Positions 42,334 through 50,460 of a DNA stretch of 64,000 nucleotides are shown one piece after another. Origin of the DNA: Clostridium mobile (GTDB lineage Bacteria; Bacillota; Clostridia; Clostridiales; Clostridiaceae). The translations under genes were made by a program, and so were the position numbers. Where the stretch lies: the NCBI RefSeq assembly GCF_018918285.1, contig NZ_JAHLQF010000002.1, positions 558,001-622,000 of the forward strand, written 5' to 3'. Below the pieces are notes generated by a model, which saw only the letters and a list, made by a program, of their open reading frames with translations, was not told where the DNA came from and did not search any database. Each line of letters begins with the position of its first letter. Within the stretch, counting starts at the first letter, position 1.

Positions 42334-43236
42334 ATGAGTGGAAATTTATTAATTAATAATAAAAAATATATTTATAAGTGTAATTACAAAGATGACAGTA
42401 TTTTAAGAAATAGTTTTAATAGATTAACGGAAAAAACTTATGATTTTAATTTTGAACAATGGTATGAGGATGGCTATTGGGGAGATAAATATATACCATA
42501 TTCTTTGTTAGATGGAGATAAGGTAGTATCCAATGTTTCGGTAAATATCATAGATTTTTTAATTCTAGGAGAGCAAAAGAGATATATACAAATTGGAACT
42601 GTTATGACAGATGAAGATTATAGAGGACAGGGATTGAGCAGAGCGCTTATGGAGATGGTATTAAAAGAATGGGAGGATAAATGTGATCTTATTTATCTTT
42701 TTGCTAATGACAGTGTTCTTGACTTTTACCCCAAGTTTGGATTTGATGTGTGTGATGAATACCAATACTCAATAAATAAAACTAAAGAGGGCAAGATAGA
42801 GAAAATAAGAAAGATGAGTATGGATGATGATAAAGATAGGGAAATTGTTTGTAATATGGTCCGCAGTACACTACCTTTCTCAAAGGTTTCTATGAGAAAC
42901 AATCTATCTCTTATAATGTTTTATTGTACGTATTTTATGAGGGATAATATTTATTATCTTGAAGACTATGATGGGGTGGTTATTTGTGATTTTAATGAAG
43001 AGGTTCTATATTTACAAGATGTGTTTAGTAGAAAAGAAATAAAATTAGATAGCATAATTAGTGCAGTAATCACTGAGAAGAGTAAGAAAGTAGTTTTAGG
43101 ATTTACTCCAAAGGATAGTTCTTCTTATGAAAAAAGTTTGATGAATGAGGAGAATACCACTCTTTTCATTAAGGTAGGAAAAGATAATCCATTTAAAAGT
43201 GGAGATTTAATGTTTCCTGTATTATCTCATGCATAA
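42334..43236 (+). CDS. GNAT-family acetyltransferase with C-terminal extension
   Basis: This is 300 residues. The GNAT core lies at about 15-150, with acetyl-CoA loop IGTVMTDEDYRGQGLSRALMEMVL (about 88-111) and FYPKFGFDVCDEY (about 131). Residues about 155-300 form a second domain, with strands such as NIYYLEDYDGVVICDF and VVLGFTPKD, reminiscent of Eis/SCP-like two-domain acetyltransferases. The acceptor is unknown. AAAGGAGAAAG precedes ATG 42334. Confidence 0.82.
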   Translation: MSGNLLINNKKYIYKCNYKDDSILRNSFNRLTEKTYDFNFEQWYEDGYWGDKYIPYSLLDGDKVVSNVSVNIIDFLILGEQKRYIQIGTVMTDEDYRGQGLSRALMEMVLKEWEDKCDLIYLFANDSVLDFYPKFGFDVCDEYQYSINKTKEGKIEKIRKMSMDDDKDREIVCNMVRSTLPFSKVSMRNNLSLIMFYCTYFMRDNIYYLEDYDGVVICDFNEEVLYLQDVFSRKEIKLDSIISAVITEKSKKVVLGFTPKDSSSYEKSLMNEENTTLFIKVGKDNPFKSGDLMFPVLSHA

Positions 43237-43248
43237 TGATAAATATAT

Positions 43249-43292
43249 AAAACCCTGGGCAATACAGAAATGTGTTGTTCGGGGTTTTATTA
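43249..43292 (+). terminator. Intrinsic terminator after the GNAT gene
   Basis: A 17-position stem with wobbles (43249-43265 with 43272-43288, AAAACCC/GGGGTTTT base) is followed by ATT. Confidence 0.7.
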
Positions 43293-43405
43293 TGCCTTTG
43301 GAATATATATTTAATTTTAATTATCATATAGTTTGATTACTTTATAGGGTATCGAGAAAATTTCTACAACATTATTCGAAAATACGTACATTTTTAAATA
43401 ATATG

Positions 43406-43434
43406 TTGAAAATGTTCGAATAAAGTGTTATTAT
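43406..43434 (+). promoter_or_regulatory. Promoter of the purine-riboswitch operon
   Basis: TTGAAA (43406-43411), 17-bp spacer, TATTAT (43429-43434), 18 bp upstream of the aptamer. Confidence 0.75.
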
Positions 43435-43452
43435 AAAAGTGAAAAAATCATG

Positions 43453-43523
43453 TCTTCGTATATTTTTGGCGATAGAATCTAGATGTCTCTACCAGAACTA
43501 TGTAAAAGTTCTGACTATGAGGA
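43453..43523 (+). ncRNA. Purine riboswitch aptamer (guanine-type, C at the discriminator position)
   Basis: P1 arms TCTTCGTA (43453-43460) and TATGAGGA (43516-43523) pair fully with two wobbles. P3 is AGAACT/AGTTCT around ATGTAAA, J2/3 is GTCTCTACC, and the base before the 3' P1 strand is C (43515), which selects guanine, hypoxanthine or xanthine over adenine. P2 is short (TTTGG/CTAGA) with loop CGATAGAAT, diverging from the common GGATATGG loop. The downstream permease and phosphoribosyltransferase genes confirm purine context. Confidence 0.85.
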
Positions 43524-43573
43524 TTTATTTATTACTAGAGTATAAGTGGGCAATTTAAAGGGGGAAAACAAGG

Positions 43574-44626
43574 ATGGCAGACTTTTTTACTGACTTTTTA
43601 GCAATCATAGGTGTTGTTCTAAATGGCTTGCCACAAGGGTTGTTAGCATTAACATTTGGTTTTGCTTCAATTCCAACAGCATTTGCTTTTTTAGTAGGAG
43701 CAGTTGGAAATTTACTAACAGGTTCAGTTGCACCTATTTCTTTCCAAGCAGAAACTATTACATATGCAGGAACTGCTGGTAAGGATATGGAAGAGAGACT
43801 TTCAATGATATTCTTTGGTGCGGTTATAATGACTTTTATAGGAATGTTCGGATTTTTAGGTAAAATCGTAGATTTTATAGGTCCAACAATTACATCAGGT
43901 ATGATGGCAGGTGTGGGAATAATGCTTGCAAAGGTATCTATGGACATGCTGAAAAGTGAAAAAGTTGTAAGTATTGTATCAATTGCCACTGCGGTAATAA
44001 TACACTTTGCTACAAATGATTTAGTTCTAACTATTACTATTTCAGTAGTTATTTCAAGTATTGTTGGAAATATTCTTAATAAGGATATGAGAAATGTTGA
44101 AATACCTAAGGAAAAAATAGAAAGACGTAAACTTAGCTTTAATAGTAAAATATTAAGAGGAGCACTTGGAATGGTGTGCTTAAATATTGGATCTAATATA
44201 GCCTTCGGACAAATTACTGGAAGTATGGCTAATACAAATGTAAATATTGATCATCTTTCTGTTATCAGCAGTCTAGCTGATATGGGTTCTGCATTATTTG
44301 GTGGTGCACCAGTTGAATCTATAATCTCAGCCACAGGAAGTGCTCCACATCCATTAGCAGCCGGTATAATCATGATGTTAATTATGGCTGTCATATTGTT
44401 TTTAGGGTTACTGCCAAGAATAGGTAAGTATGTACCTTCTCAATCAATTAGTGGTTTCTTATTTGTACTAGGTATTTTAGTAACAGTACCAGTAAATGCA
44501 GCTACTGCATTATCAGGAGCAGATAGTTTAGTTGGTGGTGTCACTATGGGAGTAACAGCAATAAGTGATCCATTCTTTGGGATGCTTGCAGGAACTATAA
44601 CTAGATTTGCTGTAGGATTATTTTAG
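43574..44626 (+). CDS. NCS2/AzgA-like purine permease
   Basis: This is 350 residues, about ten to eleven hydrophobic helices, shorter than the usual 430. Recognisable NCS2 features are FASIPTAFAFLVGAVGNLLTG near 30-50, ITYAGTAGKD, and FGGAPVESIISATGSAPHPLAAG (about 235-260), the substrate-site Glu motif of AzgA-type guanine/hypoxanthine carriers. GGGGGAAAACAAGG precedes ATG 43574. It is controlled by the purine riboswitch just upstream and co-transcribed with a purine phosphoribosyltransferase, so it likely imports guanine, hypoxanthine or xanthine. Confidence 0.82.
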   Translation: MADFFTDFLAIIGVVLNGLPQGLLALTFGFASIPTAFAFLVGAVGNLLTGSVAPISFQAETITYAGTAGKDMEERLSMIFFGAVIMTFIGMFGFLGKIVDFIGPTITSGMMAGVGIMLAKVSMDMLKSEKVVSIVSIATAVIIHFATNDLVLTITISVVISSIVGNILNKDMRNVEIPKEKIERRKLSFNSKILRGALGMVCLNIGSNIAFGQITGSMANTNVNIDHLSVISSLADMGSALFGGAPVESIISATGSAPHPLAAGIIMMLIMAVILFLGLLPRIGKYVPSQSISGFLFVLGILVTVPVNAATALSGADSLVGGVTMGVTAISDPFFGMLAGTITRFAVGLF

Positions 44627-44639
44627 GAGGTAAGTTCAT

Positions 44640-45215
44640 ATGAATACATATAAATTAGAATTACTTTCATTAGAGAGGGAATTACCTTTAATGAAAATTA
44701 AAGATGATTTAGCTATTGCAAGCTTTGTAATACTAGGTGATACTGAATTAGTACAAGCAGTTGCACCTGCAATAGCAGATAGATTAAAGGAAATAAAAGA
44801 TATAGATATAATTGTTACTGCTGAGGCAAAAGGAATACCTTTAGCCTATGAAATTTCAAAGCTTTTAGGTTTAAAGGAATTTATTGTAGCTAGAAAAAGT
44901 ATTAAAGCTTATATGGATTCACCAATAACTGAGGAAGTAAACTCAATTACTACTCAAAAGAAACAGTTTTTATGTTTAGACAAAATTGACGCAGAAAAGA
45001 TAAAAGGAAAAAATATTGCTATTATAGACGATGTTATTTCCACTGGAGAGTCATTAAAGGTTGTTGAAAAGTTAGTTGAAAAAGCTGGAGGTATCATAAA
45101 AGCAAAAGCTGCAATTTTAGCTGAAGGAGATGCTTCAAACAGGGATGACATTATATTTATAAAAAGACTTCCGCTATTTAAAGTTGATGAAAATGAAAAC
45201 TTTATAGAGATATAA
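44640..45215 (+). CDS. Purine phosphoribosyltransferase (Apt/Xpt-type)
   Basis: This is 191 residues, a type I PRTase. The PRPP-binding loop is NIAIIDDVISTGESLK (about 121-136), and the pyrophosphate loop is in VTAEAKGIPLAYEI (about 60) followed by FIVARKS. It would convert a purine base + PRPP to the nucleotide. A guanine-class riboswitch upstream favours xanthine/guanine/hypoxanthine as the base, although the sequence looks as Apt-like as Xpt-like. AGGAGGTAAGTTC precedes ATG 44640, 13 bp after the permease stop. Confidence 0.87.
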   Translation: MNTYKLELLSLERELPLMKIKDDLAIASFVILGDTELVQAVAPAIADRLKEIKDIDIIVTAEAKGIPLAYEISKLLGLKEFIVARKSIKAYMDSPITEEVNSITTQKKQFLCLDKIDAEKIKGKNIAIIDDVISTGESLKVVEKLVEKAGGIIKAKAAILAEGDASNRDDIIFIKRLPLFKVDENENFIEI

Positions 45216-45228
45216 TAAAAATATAATA

Positions 45229-45270
45229 AAAAAAGATATTTCAATTGGGTATTATTGAAATATCTTTTTT
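45229..45270. terminator. Bidirectional terminator between convergent genes
   Basis: A perfect 17-bp stem (45229-45245 with 45254-45270) has A-run and T-run ends, serving the PRTase gene and the minus-strand gene that stops at 45275. Confidence 0.85.
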
Positions 45271-45274
45271 AAAA

Positions 45275-45697
45275 TTATAGAGTTATGTTACCGTACTGAG
45301 AGAAGTCTATTGTTATTGTAGCTTCCTTAAAATGAATTTCATAAAGAGCCAACTGGTTTCTAGCTTGTTCTATTGTCATTTCATAATCAGGAATCTTTTT
45401 AACAAATCCATCCTTTAAATCATATATTGTTAAATCACTTTTTTGAATTACTGCCTCAGTAACTCGAACATGCTCATTTCCTTTAGATGGAACGGTAGTA
45501 AATGCTACTGTGTTATTTTTTGGAAATTCCTCTACCTTTAAATTATCTCTAAAGGTTGAAAAGTACACTACACCTTTCTTTTTAGTATCATAATAGAAGT
45601 TTACAATCCTAACATTTGGAATATTGTCTACACAAGTTGCTAAAGCTATTTCACTTTGCTCCACCATAATCCTATTAAATTCTCGTAAAAAATCCAT
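45275..45697 (-). CDS. Pyridoxamine 5'-phosphate oxidase-family (FMN-binding split barrel) protein
   Basis: This is 140 residues. The split-barrel pattern is seen: EIALATCVDNIPNVRIVNFYYD, VVYFSTFRDNLKVEEFPKNN and TVAFTTVPSKGNEHVRVTEA. These small proteins bind FMN, F420 or heme; true PdxH is longer. ATG 45697 has AAGGAGGAAGAAAA upstream. A WYL-type regulator is encoded divergently at 46068, with an RNA-like repeat between them, so regulation of this gene by that regulator is plausible. Confidence 0.83.
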   Translation of the reverse strand: MDFLREFNRIMVEQSEIALATCVDNIPNVRIVNFYYDTKKKGVVYFSTFRDNLKVEEFPKNNTVAFTTVPSKGNEHVRVTEAVIQKSDLTIYDLKDGFVKKIPDYEMTIEQARNQLALYEIHFKEATITIDFSQYGNITL

Positions 45698-45709
45698 TTT
45701 TCTTCCTCC

Positions 45710-45957
45710 TTATCAAGTGATTCTTAGCTTCAGATGGAGTTTACTTAAAAGGAATACTTATTCCAACTGAAACTTAGAAGAACTTATCCAGGGACGTAGC
45801 ATCCATTATGCACAGCATAAGAACTCTAAATCGCTGAAGCTCAAGAGTTCTAATATCTCCCACTTGTAGAAAAGCAGAGAACTAAAATCTTTGATTTTAT
45901 GTGAATCGCTTTCACAGAGTGCGATGGGAGTATTACGGATGGTAGTCATCGGATAAA
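45710..45957 (+). ncRNA. Large RNA-like repeat element, copy 1 (long form)
   Basis: It shares with 62243-62385 a left block (TTATCAAGTGATTCTTAGCT onward, about 100 bp) and a right block (GATGGGAGTATTACGGATGG onward, about 37 bp), separated here by about 110 extra bases. Predicted pairing: long 5' hairpin (45723-45740 with 45761-45777), closing stem TTATCC/GGATAA (45784-45789 with 45951-45956), CATCC/GGATG (45800-45804 with 45937-45941), TTATGC/GCATAA, GAACTCT/AGAGTTC, CTCCCA/TGGGAG and GTGAA/TTCAC. No protein is encoded. I do not recognise the RNA class with certainty; a structured ncRNA such as raiA, or a non-autonomous IS200/IS605-like or HEARO-like element, are candidates. Confidence 0.6.
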
Positions 45958-46006
45958 TTTATTGTGTCATAGAAAACTTTTGTAGTTTTAATATAACATA
46001 CAAATA

Positions 46007-46035
46007 TTGACACCATTATGTCATGGTTATAAAAT
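46007..46035 (+). promoter_or_regulatory. Promoter of the WYL regulator gene
   Basis: TTGACA (46007-46012), 17-bp spacer, TAAAAT (46030-46035), 33 bp before the start codon. Confidence 0.65.
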
Positions 46036-46067
46036 GAATTCATAAATGAATTTGAGGAGCGATACAA

Positions 46068-47000
46068 TTGAAAATAGATAGATTGATGTCCATAATTATG
46101 GTATTGCTGAATTGTGAAAAAATCAGTGCAACAAAGCTTGCTGAAATGTTTGAGGTTACACCCAGAACTATATATAGGGATATAGAAACGATATCCCTAT
46201 CTGGTATACCAATTATTACTTATTCTGGTATGAATGGCGGCATTAGCATTATACCTGAATATAAAGTGGATAAAAAATTTTTTACTGCTGCAGATATTTC
46301 AACACTTTTAATGGGGCTTGCTAGCGTTTCAACGACGCTATCTAATAAAGAAATTATAGGTACTCTAGAAAAGGTAAAGAGTCTACTTCCTAAAGAACAA
46401 TTTAGGGATATTGAATTAAAATCAAACCAAATAACCATTGATCTTACCACATGGATGGGGAATAAGAGCTTTAAGCCAAGCCTTGGAAAAATAAAAAAAG
46501 CTTTAAATGAAAGCAAGTATCTATTGTTTGAATACTATGGTGGGGGCAGAGAAAAAAATAATCGTTGCATTGAACCTTATCAATTGGTATTAAAAGAAGG
46601 ACATTGGTATTTACAAGGCTACTGTACTTTAAGAAAAGATTTTCGTGTTTTTAAACTATCTCGAATTTCAAATCTTGAAATATCAGATTCTACATTTATA
46701 TCACGAGAATTTCACGCAAATCCGTTAGATGGAAGTGGGTGGATAGATAAAAGACTTATTACAATTAAGCTTCTAGTGGATTGGTCTCTTAGAGAACAAA
46801 TGGTTGAACGTTGTGGGGAAGAAAATATTGAGCCTTATGGGGATAATCAATTTATGGTCGACTTTCCATTTGTAGAAGATGATTTAGGATATAATATTTT
46901 GCTAGGATTTGGAGATAAATGTGAATGTTTAGCCCCTGAAAATGTACGTAAAGAGCTTATCTATCGTATTGAAAAATTATCGAATATTTATAATAAATAA
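46068..47000 (+). CDS. YafY-type HTH/WYL-domain transcriptional regulator
   Basis: This is 310 residues, starting at TTG 46068 behind GAGGAGCGATACAA. The N-terminal HTH_11 domain is MKIDRLMSIIMVLLNCEKIS followed by ATKLAEMFEVTPRTIYRDIE. The WYL domain begins with FEYYGGGREKNNRCIEPYQL and continues WYLQGYCTLRKDFRVFKLSRI (about 165-215). A WCX-like C-terminal domain ends at 310. WYL domains sense small molecules or nucleic acids. The divergent pyridoxamine-oxidase-like gene is the likely target; the RNA-like repeat lies in the shared upstream region. Confidence 0.9.
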   Translation: MKIDRLMSIIMVLLNCEKISATKLAEMFEVTPRTIYRDIETISLSGIPIITYSGMNGGISIIPEYKVDKKFFTAADISTLLMGLASVSTTLSNKEIIGTLEKVKSLLPKEQFRDIELKSNQITIDLTTWMGNKSFKPSLGKIKKALNESKYLLFEYYGGGREKNNRCIEPYQLVLKEGHWYLQGYCTLRKDFRVFKLSRISNLEISDSTFISREFHANPLDGSGWIDKRLITIKLLVDWSLREQMVERCGEENIEPYGDNQFMVDFPFVEDDLGYNILLGFGDKCECLAPENVRKELIYRIEKLSNIYNK

Positions 47001-47058
47001 TATCTATTAATTGCACCATTGACAGAACTGAATGAAAGAAGGATAGAAACGTCATTAA

Positions 47059-47247
47059 GTTATTAAGTCAAATAGTACATGGTCGTATGCTGCATATGGA
47101 CAAATATTATCAGTTAGTCCTGTTATAGTTGATTGTGGTATTGAAGAATTTGATTTAGGGTACTTTTCCAGAGATGAACGATTAATAGGTGAGTATATAT
47201 TTTTCGATATTGCAAGATTAGATATATATGATAAAAAATTATATTAG
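47059..47247 (+). pseudogene. Remnant of a small (immunity-type?) gene
   Basis: A 62-codon open frame without a start codon runs from an in-frame stop at 47056 to TAG 47245. It encodes STWSYAAYGQILSVSPVIVD, a middle FDLGYFSRDERLIGEY segment and IFFDIARLDIYDKKLY. This looks like the C-terminal end of a protein whose 5' part is lost. The GEYIFFDIARLDIYD ending resembles bacterial immunity-type proteins from memory. It lies directly upstream of a SUKH-family gene, suggesting an eroded immunity island. Confidence 0.5.
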
Positions 47248-47257
47248 GAGGACATGT

Positions 47258-47881
47258 ATGGATACTATTGTTACCTTAGAAGAATTAGAAAGTATAATTA
47301 ATGTAAAGTTTCCAAGAACTTTTCATGAAATTTATAAATCGGGAGCAATGGAATGGTTGAAACATTCATATGATTGGCTTAATCAAAATAGAGAGGCAGT
47401 TGAAATGAATATAGAATCATTTTTTTATAGGGTTGGAGGTGACTGTGAACCAGTTGTTTTTCCAGCAATACAAGAAACGATAAATTACTTTGAGGAAATG
47501 TTAGAGTATGATGAGGATTATAAACTTGGAAAGGTAAAAATTAATCCTAAATATAGGTTTATTCCTTTTGCGCAAATGGGTTCAGGGGACTTGTATTGTT
47601 TTTGGTATGAAGAGAATAAGAAAGAGCCAAAAGTAACTGTATATGGACATGACACAGGAGATATGGATCTTTTAGCTAATGATTTTGATGAGTTTTTATT
47701 TATCCAACTATGGACATCTGTAGTGGATTGGGGAGATGATATTAATGATGATTCTATACAGGCTCATATAAGATTTTTAAAGAAGGAATATAAAGAACTT
47801 TTTCAAAGTGGAGATGAAGATAAAATAAAATCAGTTATTGAAAGTATGGGTGAACCTAAGCAGATAGAATATCTTGTATAG
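47258..47881 (+). CDS. SMI1/KNR4 (SUKH)-family protein, probable orphan immunity protein
   Basis: The start is at 47258 (MDTIVTLEELESIINVKFPR) with TTAGGAGGACATGT upstream; a longer frame from 47228 overlaps the remnant before it. The product is 207 residues. SUKH features are IINVKFPRTFHEIYKSGAME near the N-terminus, FIPFAQMGSGDLYCFWYEEN (about 105) and VTVYGHDTGDMDLLANDFDEFL (about 128). SUKH proteins neutralise secreted nuclease or polymorphic toxins; no toxin gene is in the window, so it would be an orphan immunity gene. It is followed by a hairpin terminator. Confidence 0.82.
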   Translation: MDTIVTLEELESIINVKFPRTFHEIYKSGAMEWLKHSYDWLNQNREAVEMNIESFFYRVGGDCEPVVFPAIQETINYFEEMLEYDEDYKLGKVKINPKYRFIPFAQMGSGDLYCFWYEENKKEPKVTVYGHDTGDMDLLANDFDEFLFIQLWTSVVDWGDDINDDSIQAHIRFLKKEYKELFQSGDEDKIKSVIESMGEPKQIEYLV

Positions 47882-47933
47882 TTCTATAGTGAAATATTGG
47901 CATATATATAAATCAACCCGTATAACTTATAAG

Positions 47934-47967
47934 AAGCTATAGGAATAATTATTCTTATGGCTTTTTT
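47934..47967 (+). terminator. Intrinsic terminator after the SUKH gene
   Basis: An 11-bp stem with two wobbles (AAGCTATAGGA, 47934-47944, with 47953-47963) is followed by TTTT. Confidence 0.7.
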
Positions 47968-48031
47968 ATTAAATAAAATAAATTATATTATCAGTGTAAT
48001 CATAATAAGAGATTAATTTTTATTAAATTTG

Positions 48032-48077
48032 TTGACAAGGAAACAAAAAAACGATATTATTGTTTCTGTGGAAACAA
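48032..48077 (+). promoter_or_regulatory. Promoter and candidate MarR operator
   Basis: TTGACA (48032-48037), 17-bp spacer, TATTAT (48055-48060). The perfect inverted repeat TTGTTTCTGTGGAAACAA (48060-48077) starts at the end of the -10, and a further GGAAACAA half-site lies in the spacer (48039-48046). The layout fits repression by the MarR protein encoded next. Confidence 0.7.
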
Positions 48078-48093
48078 AAAGGAGATGTTTAAA

Positions 48094-48555
48094 GTGGATA
48101 ATATTAATATTATTATGAAGAGTCTTAAAGAGATATATGAAAAGGAAGAAACCCTAGGGAAGTTATCATTTAAGGGTGAATATGAAAAGTATGGAGTTTC
48201 AGAAATACACTGCTTAGATCTCATAGGAAAAATAAAAGATCCTAACGTTACAAAAATATCTCAAAGCATGAATATGACGAGAGGTGCTATAAGTAAGATT
48301 AGCAAAAAACTTTTAAATAACAATCTTATTGATAAGTACAAAAAGCCACAGAATGATAAGGAAATATATTTTAAATTAACAGAGTTAGGTGAGAAGTTAT
48401 ATAAACATCATGAAATAAAACATAAGCAGTGGGAAGAAAGAAATAATAAGTTTTTTAAAAATATAGATGAAAAAGACCAAGAAGTTGTAGCTAGTTTCTT
48501 AAAGAAATTTAATAACTATTTAGATGAAATAATAGAATTAGAAGGAGAGATATAG
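48094..48555 (+). CDS. MarR-family transcriptional regulator
   Basis: The start is GTG 48094 (9 bases after AAAAAGGAG); ATG 48085 directly abuts the ribosome site and is less likely. The product is 153 residues. The MarR winged helix is VSEIHCLDLIGKIKDPNVTK (alpha1-2), ISQSMNMTRGAISKISKKLL (recognition helix) and KPQNDKEIYFKLTELGEKLY (wing). It is followed after 1 bp by a cyclase-family gene, its probable regulated partner, and an inverted repeat lies over the promoter. Confidence 0.9.
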   Translation: MDNINIIMKSLKEIYEKEETLGKLSFKGEYEKYGVSEIHCLDLIGKIKDPNVTKISQSMNMTRGAISKISKKLLNNNLIDKYKKPQNDKEIYFKLTELGEKLYKHHEIKHKQWEERNNKFFKNIDEKDQEVVASFLKKFNNYLDEIIELEGEI

Positions 48556-48556
48556 T

Positions 48557-49102
48557 ATGAATTTACATTTAAAGGAATTTAGTATTCCCGAGGAAATATT
48601 AAAATGGGGAGATTCACAACCAGCCCATCAAAGACAACATATAGGAACTCATATAGATTGTTATAATCTATCAAATATAGAATTACCATCAGAAATAAAT
48701 GTTAAGGTAATAGATGTAAGAGGATTAGATATTATAGATGTTACTATATTAGAAAATGTAAAAATAGAAGAAAATTCATTTGTAATATTTAGAACAGGAT
48801 ATTTAGAGCAATATGGATATGGAAGCGAAGAGTATTTTAACTCTAAAACAAAACCTTATTTAACAAATGAAATCATAGATAAATTACTAGATTTAAATAC
48901 CAAATTAATAGGAATAGATTTGGGTGGAATACAGCATGGTGAAAATCATGTAGTAATAGATAAATATGTTGAAAGTAGAAAATCTTATGTTGTAGAAAAT
49001 ATATGTAACTTAGATAAAGTTCCTTCAGACTTTAAAGCAAATCTAAAATGGCTTCAATTAAAAGGTGCCACAGCAATAAAGGTTGAGATTGAAACCATAT
49101 AA
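48557..49102 (+). CDS. Cyclase family (kynurenine formamidase-like) metal hydrolase
   Basis: This is 181 residues, near the family's size. The hallmark HxGTHxD motif is HIGTHID (about 28-34), giving two His and an Asp for metal binding, and a third set is GIDLGGIQHGENHVVIDK (about 120-137). The family includes KynB formamidases and isatin hydrolases; no tryptophan catabolism genes are nearby, so the substrate is not assigned. ATG 48557 lies 1 bp after the MarR stop with AGAAGGAGAGATAGT upstream, so the two are translated from one mRNA. Confidence 0.85.
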   Translation: MNLHLKEFSIPEEILKWGDSQPAHQRQHIGTHIDCYNLSNIELPSEINVKVIDVRGLDIIDVTILENVKIEENSFVIFRTGYLEQYGYGSEEYFNSKTKPYLTNEIIDKLLDLNTKLIGIDLGGIQHGENHVVIDKYVESRKSYVVENICNLDKVPSDFKANLKWLQLKGATAIKVEIETI

Positions 49103-49255
49103 AAATAGTAAATTTTATTGGATTATGATAGCATTCATTCTCAATATTTACATTAACAATTATTGGGAGTAATATAATTAATATTAACTTATCCTTTTTA
49201 TATATGTTAGCAAAAAATAAGCAGATATATTATAAACAAATTCATGAGGTGAATT

Positions 49256-49732
49256 ATGAAAACTGTGGTAATAAGGGAATTGGGGGATTATGAACTAGAG
49301 TCAATTTATGAACTAGATCTTACTAGAAATCATATCAAAGACTGTTGTGGTTGTTGGAGTTGCTGGTTAAAAACTCCTGGTAGGTGTATAAATAAAGATT
49401 TAGACCAATTTTATTTTAAATATTTAGAGGCGGACAAGGTAGTCATATTTTCTAAGCTTACAAAAGGTTTTGTAAGTGGAAATTTAAAGAGTCTTTTTGA
49501 TAGGATGATACCTCTGTTTTTACCTCAAATAGAACTATCCATAAGGGAATCAACAGGACAATTTAGACATATGGTAAGGTATGAAAAATATCCAGATATA
49601 GAATTTTACTATGAAGGTAATTTTGTAACTAAAGAAGGTAATCAGATTTTTGAAGATTACATTTATCGTACATTTGATCAGTTTGCTTCAAAAAATATTA
49701 CGGTTAAAACATTAGAACAATATGGTCAATAA
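49256..49732 (+). CDS. Flavodoxin-fold / NAD(P)H-dependent FMN reductase-like protein with Cys cluster
   Basis: This is 158 residues. The middle part, VVIFSKLTKGFVSGNLKSLF followed by DRMIPL, is the flavodoxin-like FMN-binding segment. The upstream DCCGCWSCWLKTPGRC (about 29-44) is the Cys motif seen in iron-sulfur flavoprotein-type oxidoreductases. The N-terminus lacks the usual phosphate-binding GSxR loop, so it may be a divergent or partner subunit. It overlaps the frame of the following flavodoxin-like gene region by a few bases and probably works with it. Confidence 0.7.
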   Translation: MKTVVIRELGDYELESIYELDLTRNHIKDCCGCWSCWLKTPGRCINKDLDQFYFKYLEADKVVIFSKLTKGFVSGNLKSLFDRMIPLFLPQIELSIRESTGQFRHMVRYEKYPDIEFYYEGNFVTKEGNQIFEDYIYRTFDQFASKNITVKTLEQYGQ

Positions 49733-49748
49733 TTTAATGGAGGAGCTT

Positions 49749-50402
49749 ATGAGTACAATAATTCTTAACGGATCTCCTAAAGGGAATAATGGTAATTCTG
49801 AAATATTTATTAATCAGTTTTTAAAGGGGATGAAAATTCCCTGTGATGTAAAATATATCGTCAAAGAAAATCCTAAGACTCTTGCTGAGTATGTTAAAGA
49901 CTTTGATACTATTATTTTTGTACTTCCACTATATATTCATAGCATGCCCGGTGTTACAATGCGCTTTATTGAGTGTTTAGAGCCTGCAGAGCCTTCTGAA
50001 AATAAATCAATAGGTTTTATTGTGCAAGGCGGTTTTCCAGAAGCATCTCAATACAAATATGCTGAAAGATATTTTAGCTCACTCTCAAAGGAACTTAATA
50101 GAGCTTATTTAGGGACAGTAATAAAAGGGGGCTCAGCAAATGTTTCTACCATGTCAAGTTTTATGACAAAAAAACTCTTTAAGTCATTAGAACGCTTAGG
50201 TGAAATATATGAGCAAACTCATACCTTTGATAAATCCATTATTGAAGACCTAAAGAATCCACGTGAATTCACAGGATTCTCTCTTAAAATCATGAAATTT
50301 ATTACTAAGACAGGTTTAATCAATCAAATGTGGGATAAACCTTTAAAACAAAATGGTGTTTTTGATAAAAACCTAGATAAGCCATTTTTGGGGAAAAATT
50401 GA
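49749..50402 (+). CDS. NAD(P)H-dependent FMN oxidoreductase (flavodoxin-like)
   Basis: The start is at 49749 (MSTIILNGSPKGNNGNSEIF) behind ATGGAGGAGCTT. The product is 217 residues. ILNGSPKGNNGNSE is the FMN phosphate loop, and FDTIIFVLPLYIHSMPGVTM is the flavodoxin-2 / FMN_red core (about 58-77). The C-terminal helical part (FTGFSLKIMKFITKTGLINQ) is an add-on typical of clostridial NADPH-dependent reductases. It shares an operon with the Cys-motif flavoprotein-like gene. The electron acceptor is unknown. Confidence 0.83.
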   Translation: MSTIILNGSPKGNNGNSEIFINQFLKGMKIPCDVKYIVKENPKTLAEYVKDFDTIIFVLPLYIHSMPGVTMRFIECLEPAEPSENKSIGFIVQGGFPEASQYKYAERYFSSLSKELNRAYLGTVIKGGSANVSTMSSFMTKKLFKSLERLGEIYEQTHTFDKSIIEDLKNPREFTGFSLKIMKFITKTGLINQMWDKPLKQNGVFDKNLDKPFLGKN

Positions 50403-50405
50403 TAT

Positions 50406-50460
50406 TATATAAATAAGAAATGCTTAGTGGCGATAACACTAAGTATTTCTTATTTATATA
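50406..50460 (+). terminator. Very long terminator hairpin after the flavoprotein operon
   Basis: 24-bp stem (50406-50429 with 50437-50460, a single G-T pair), starting 3 bases after the stop. The arm pattern is AT-rich (AATAAGAAATGCTTAGTG), so it could also stabilise the mRNA end. Confidence 0.75.

Noticed and set aside
45710-45957. Group I intron / IStron
   Set aside because: The conserved group I core segments expected near the 3' end are not visible, and the element is too short.
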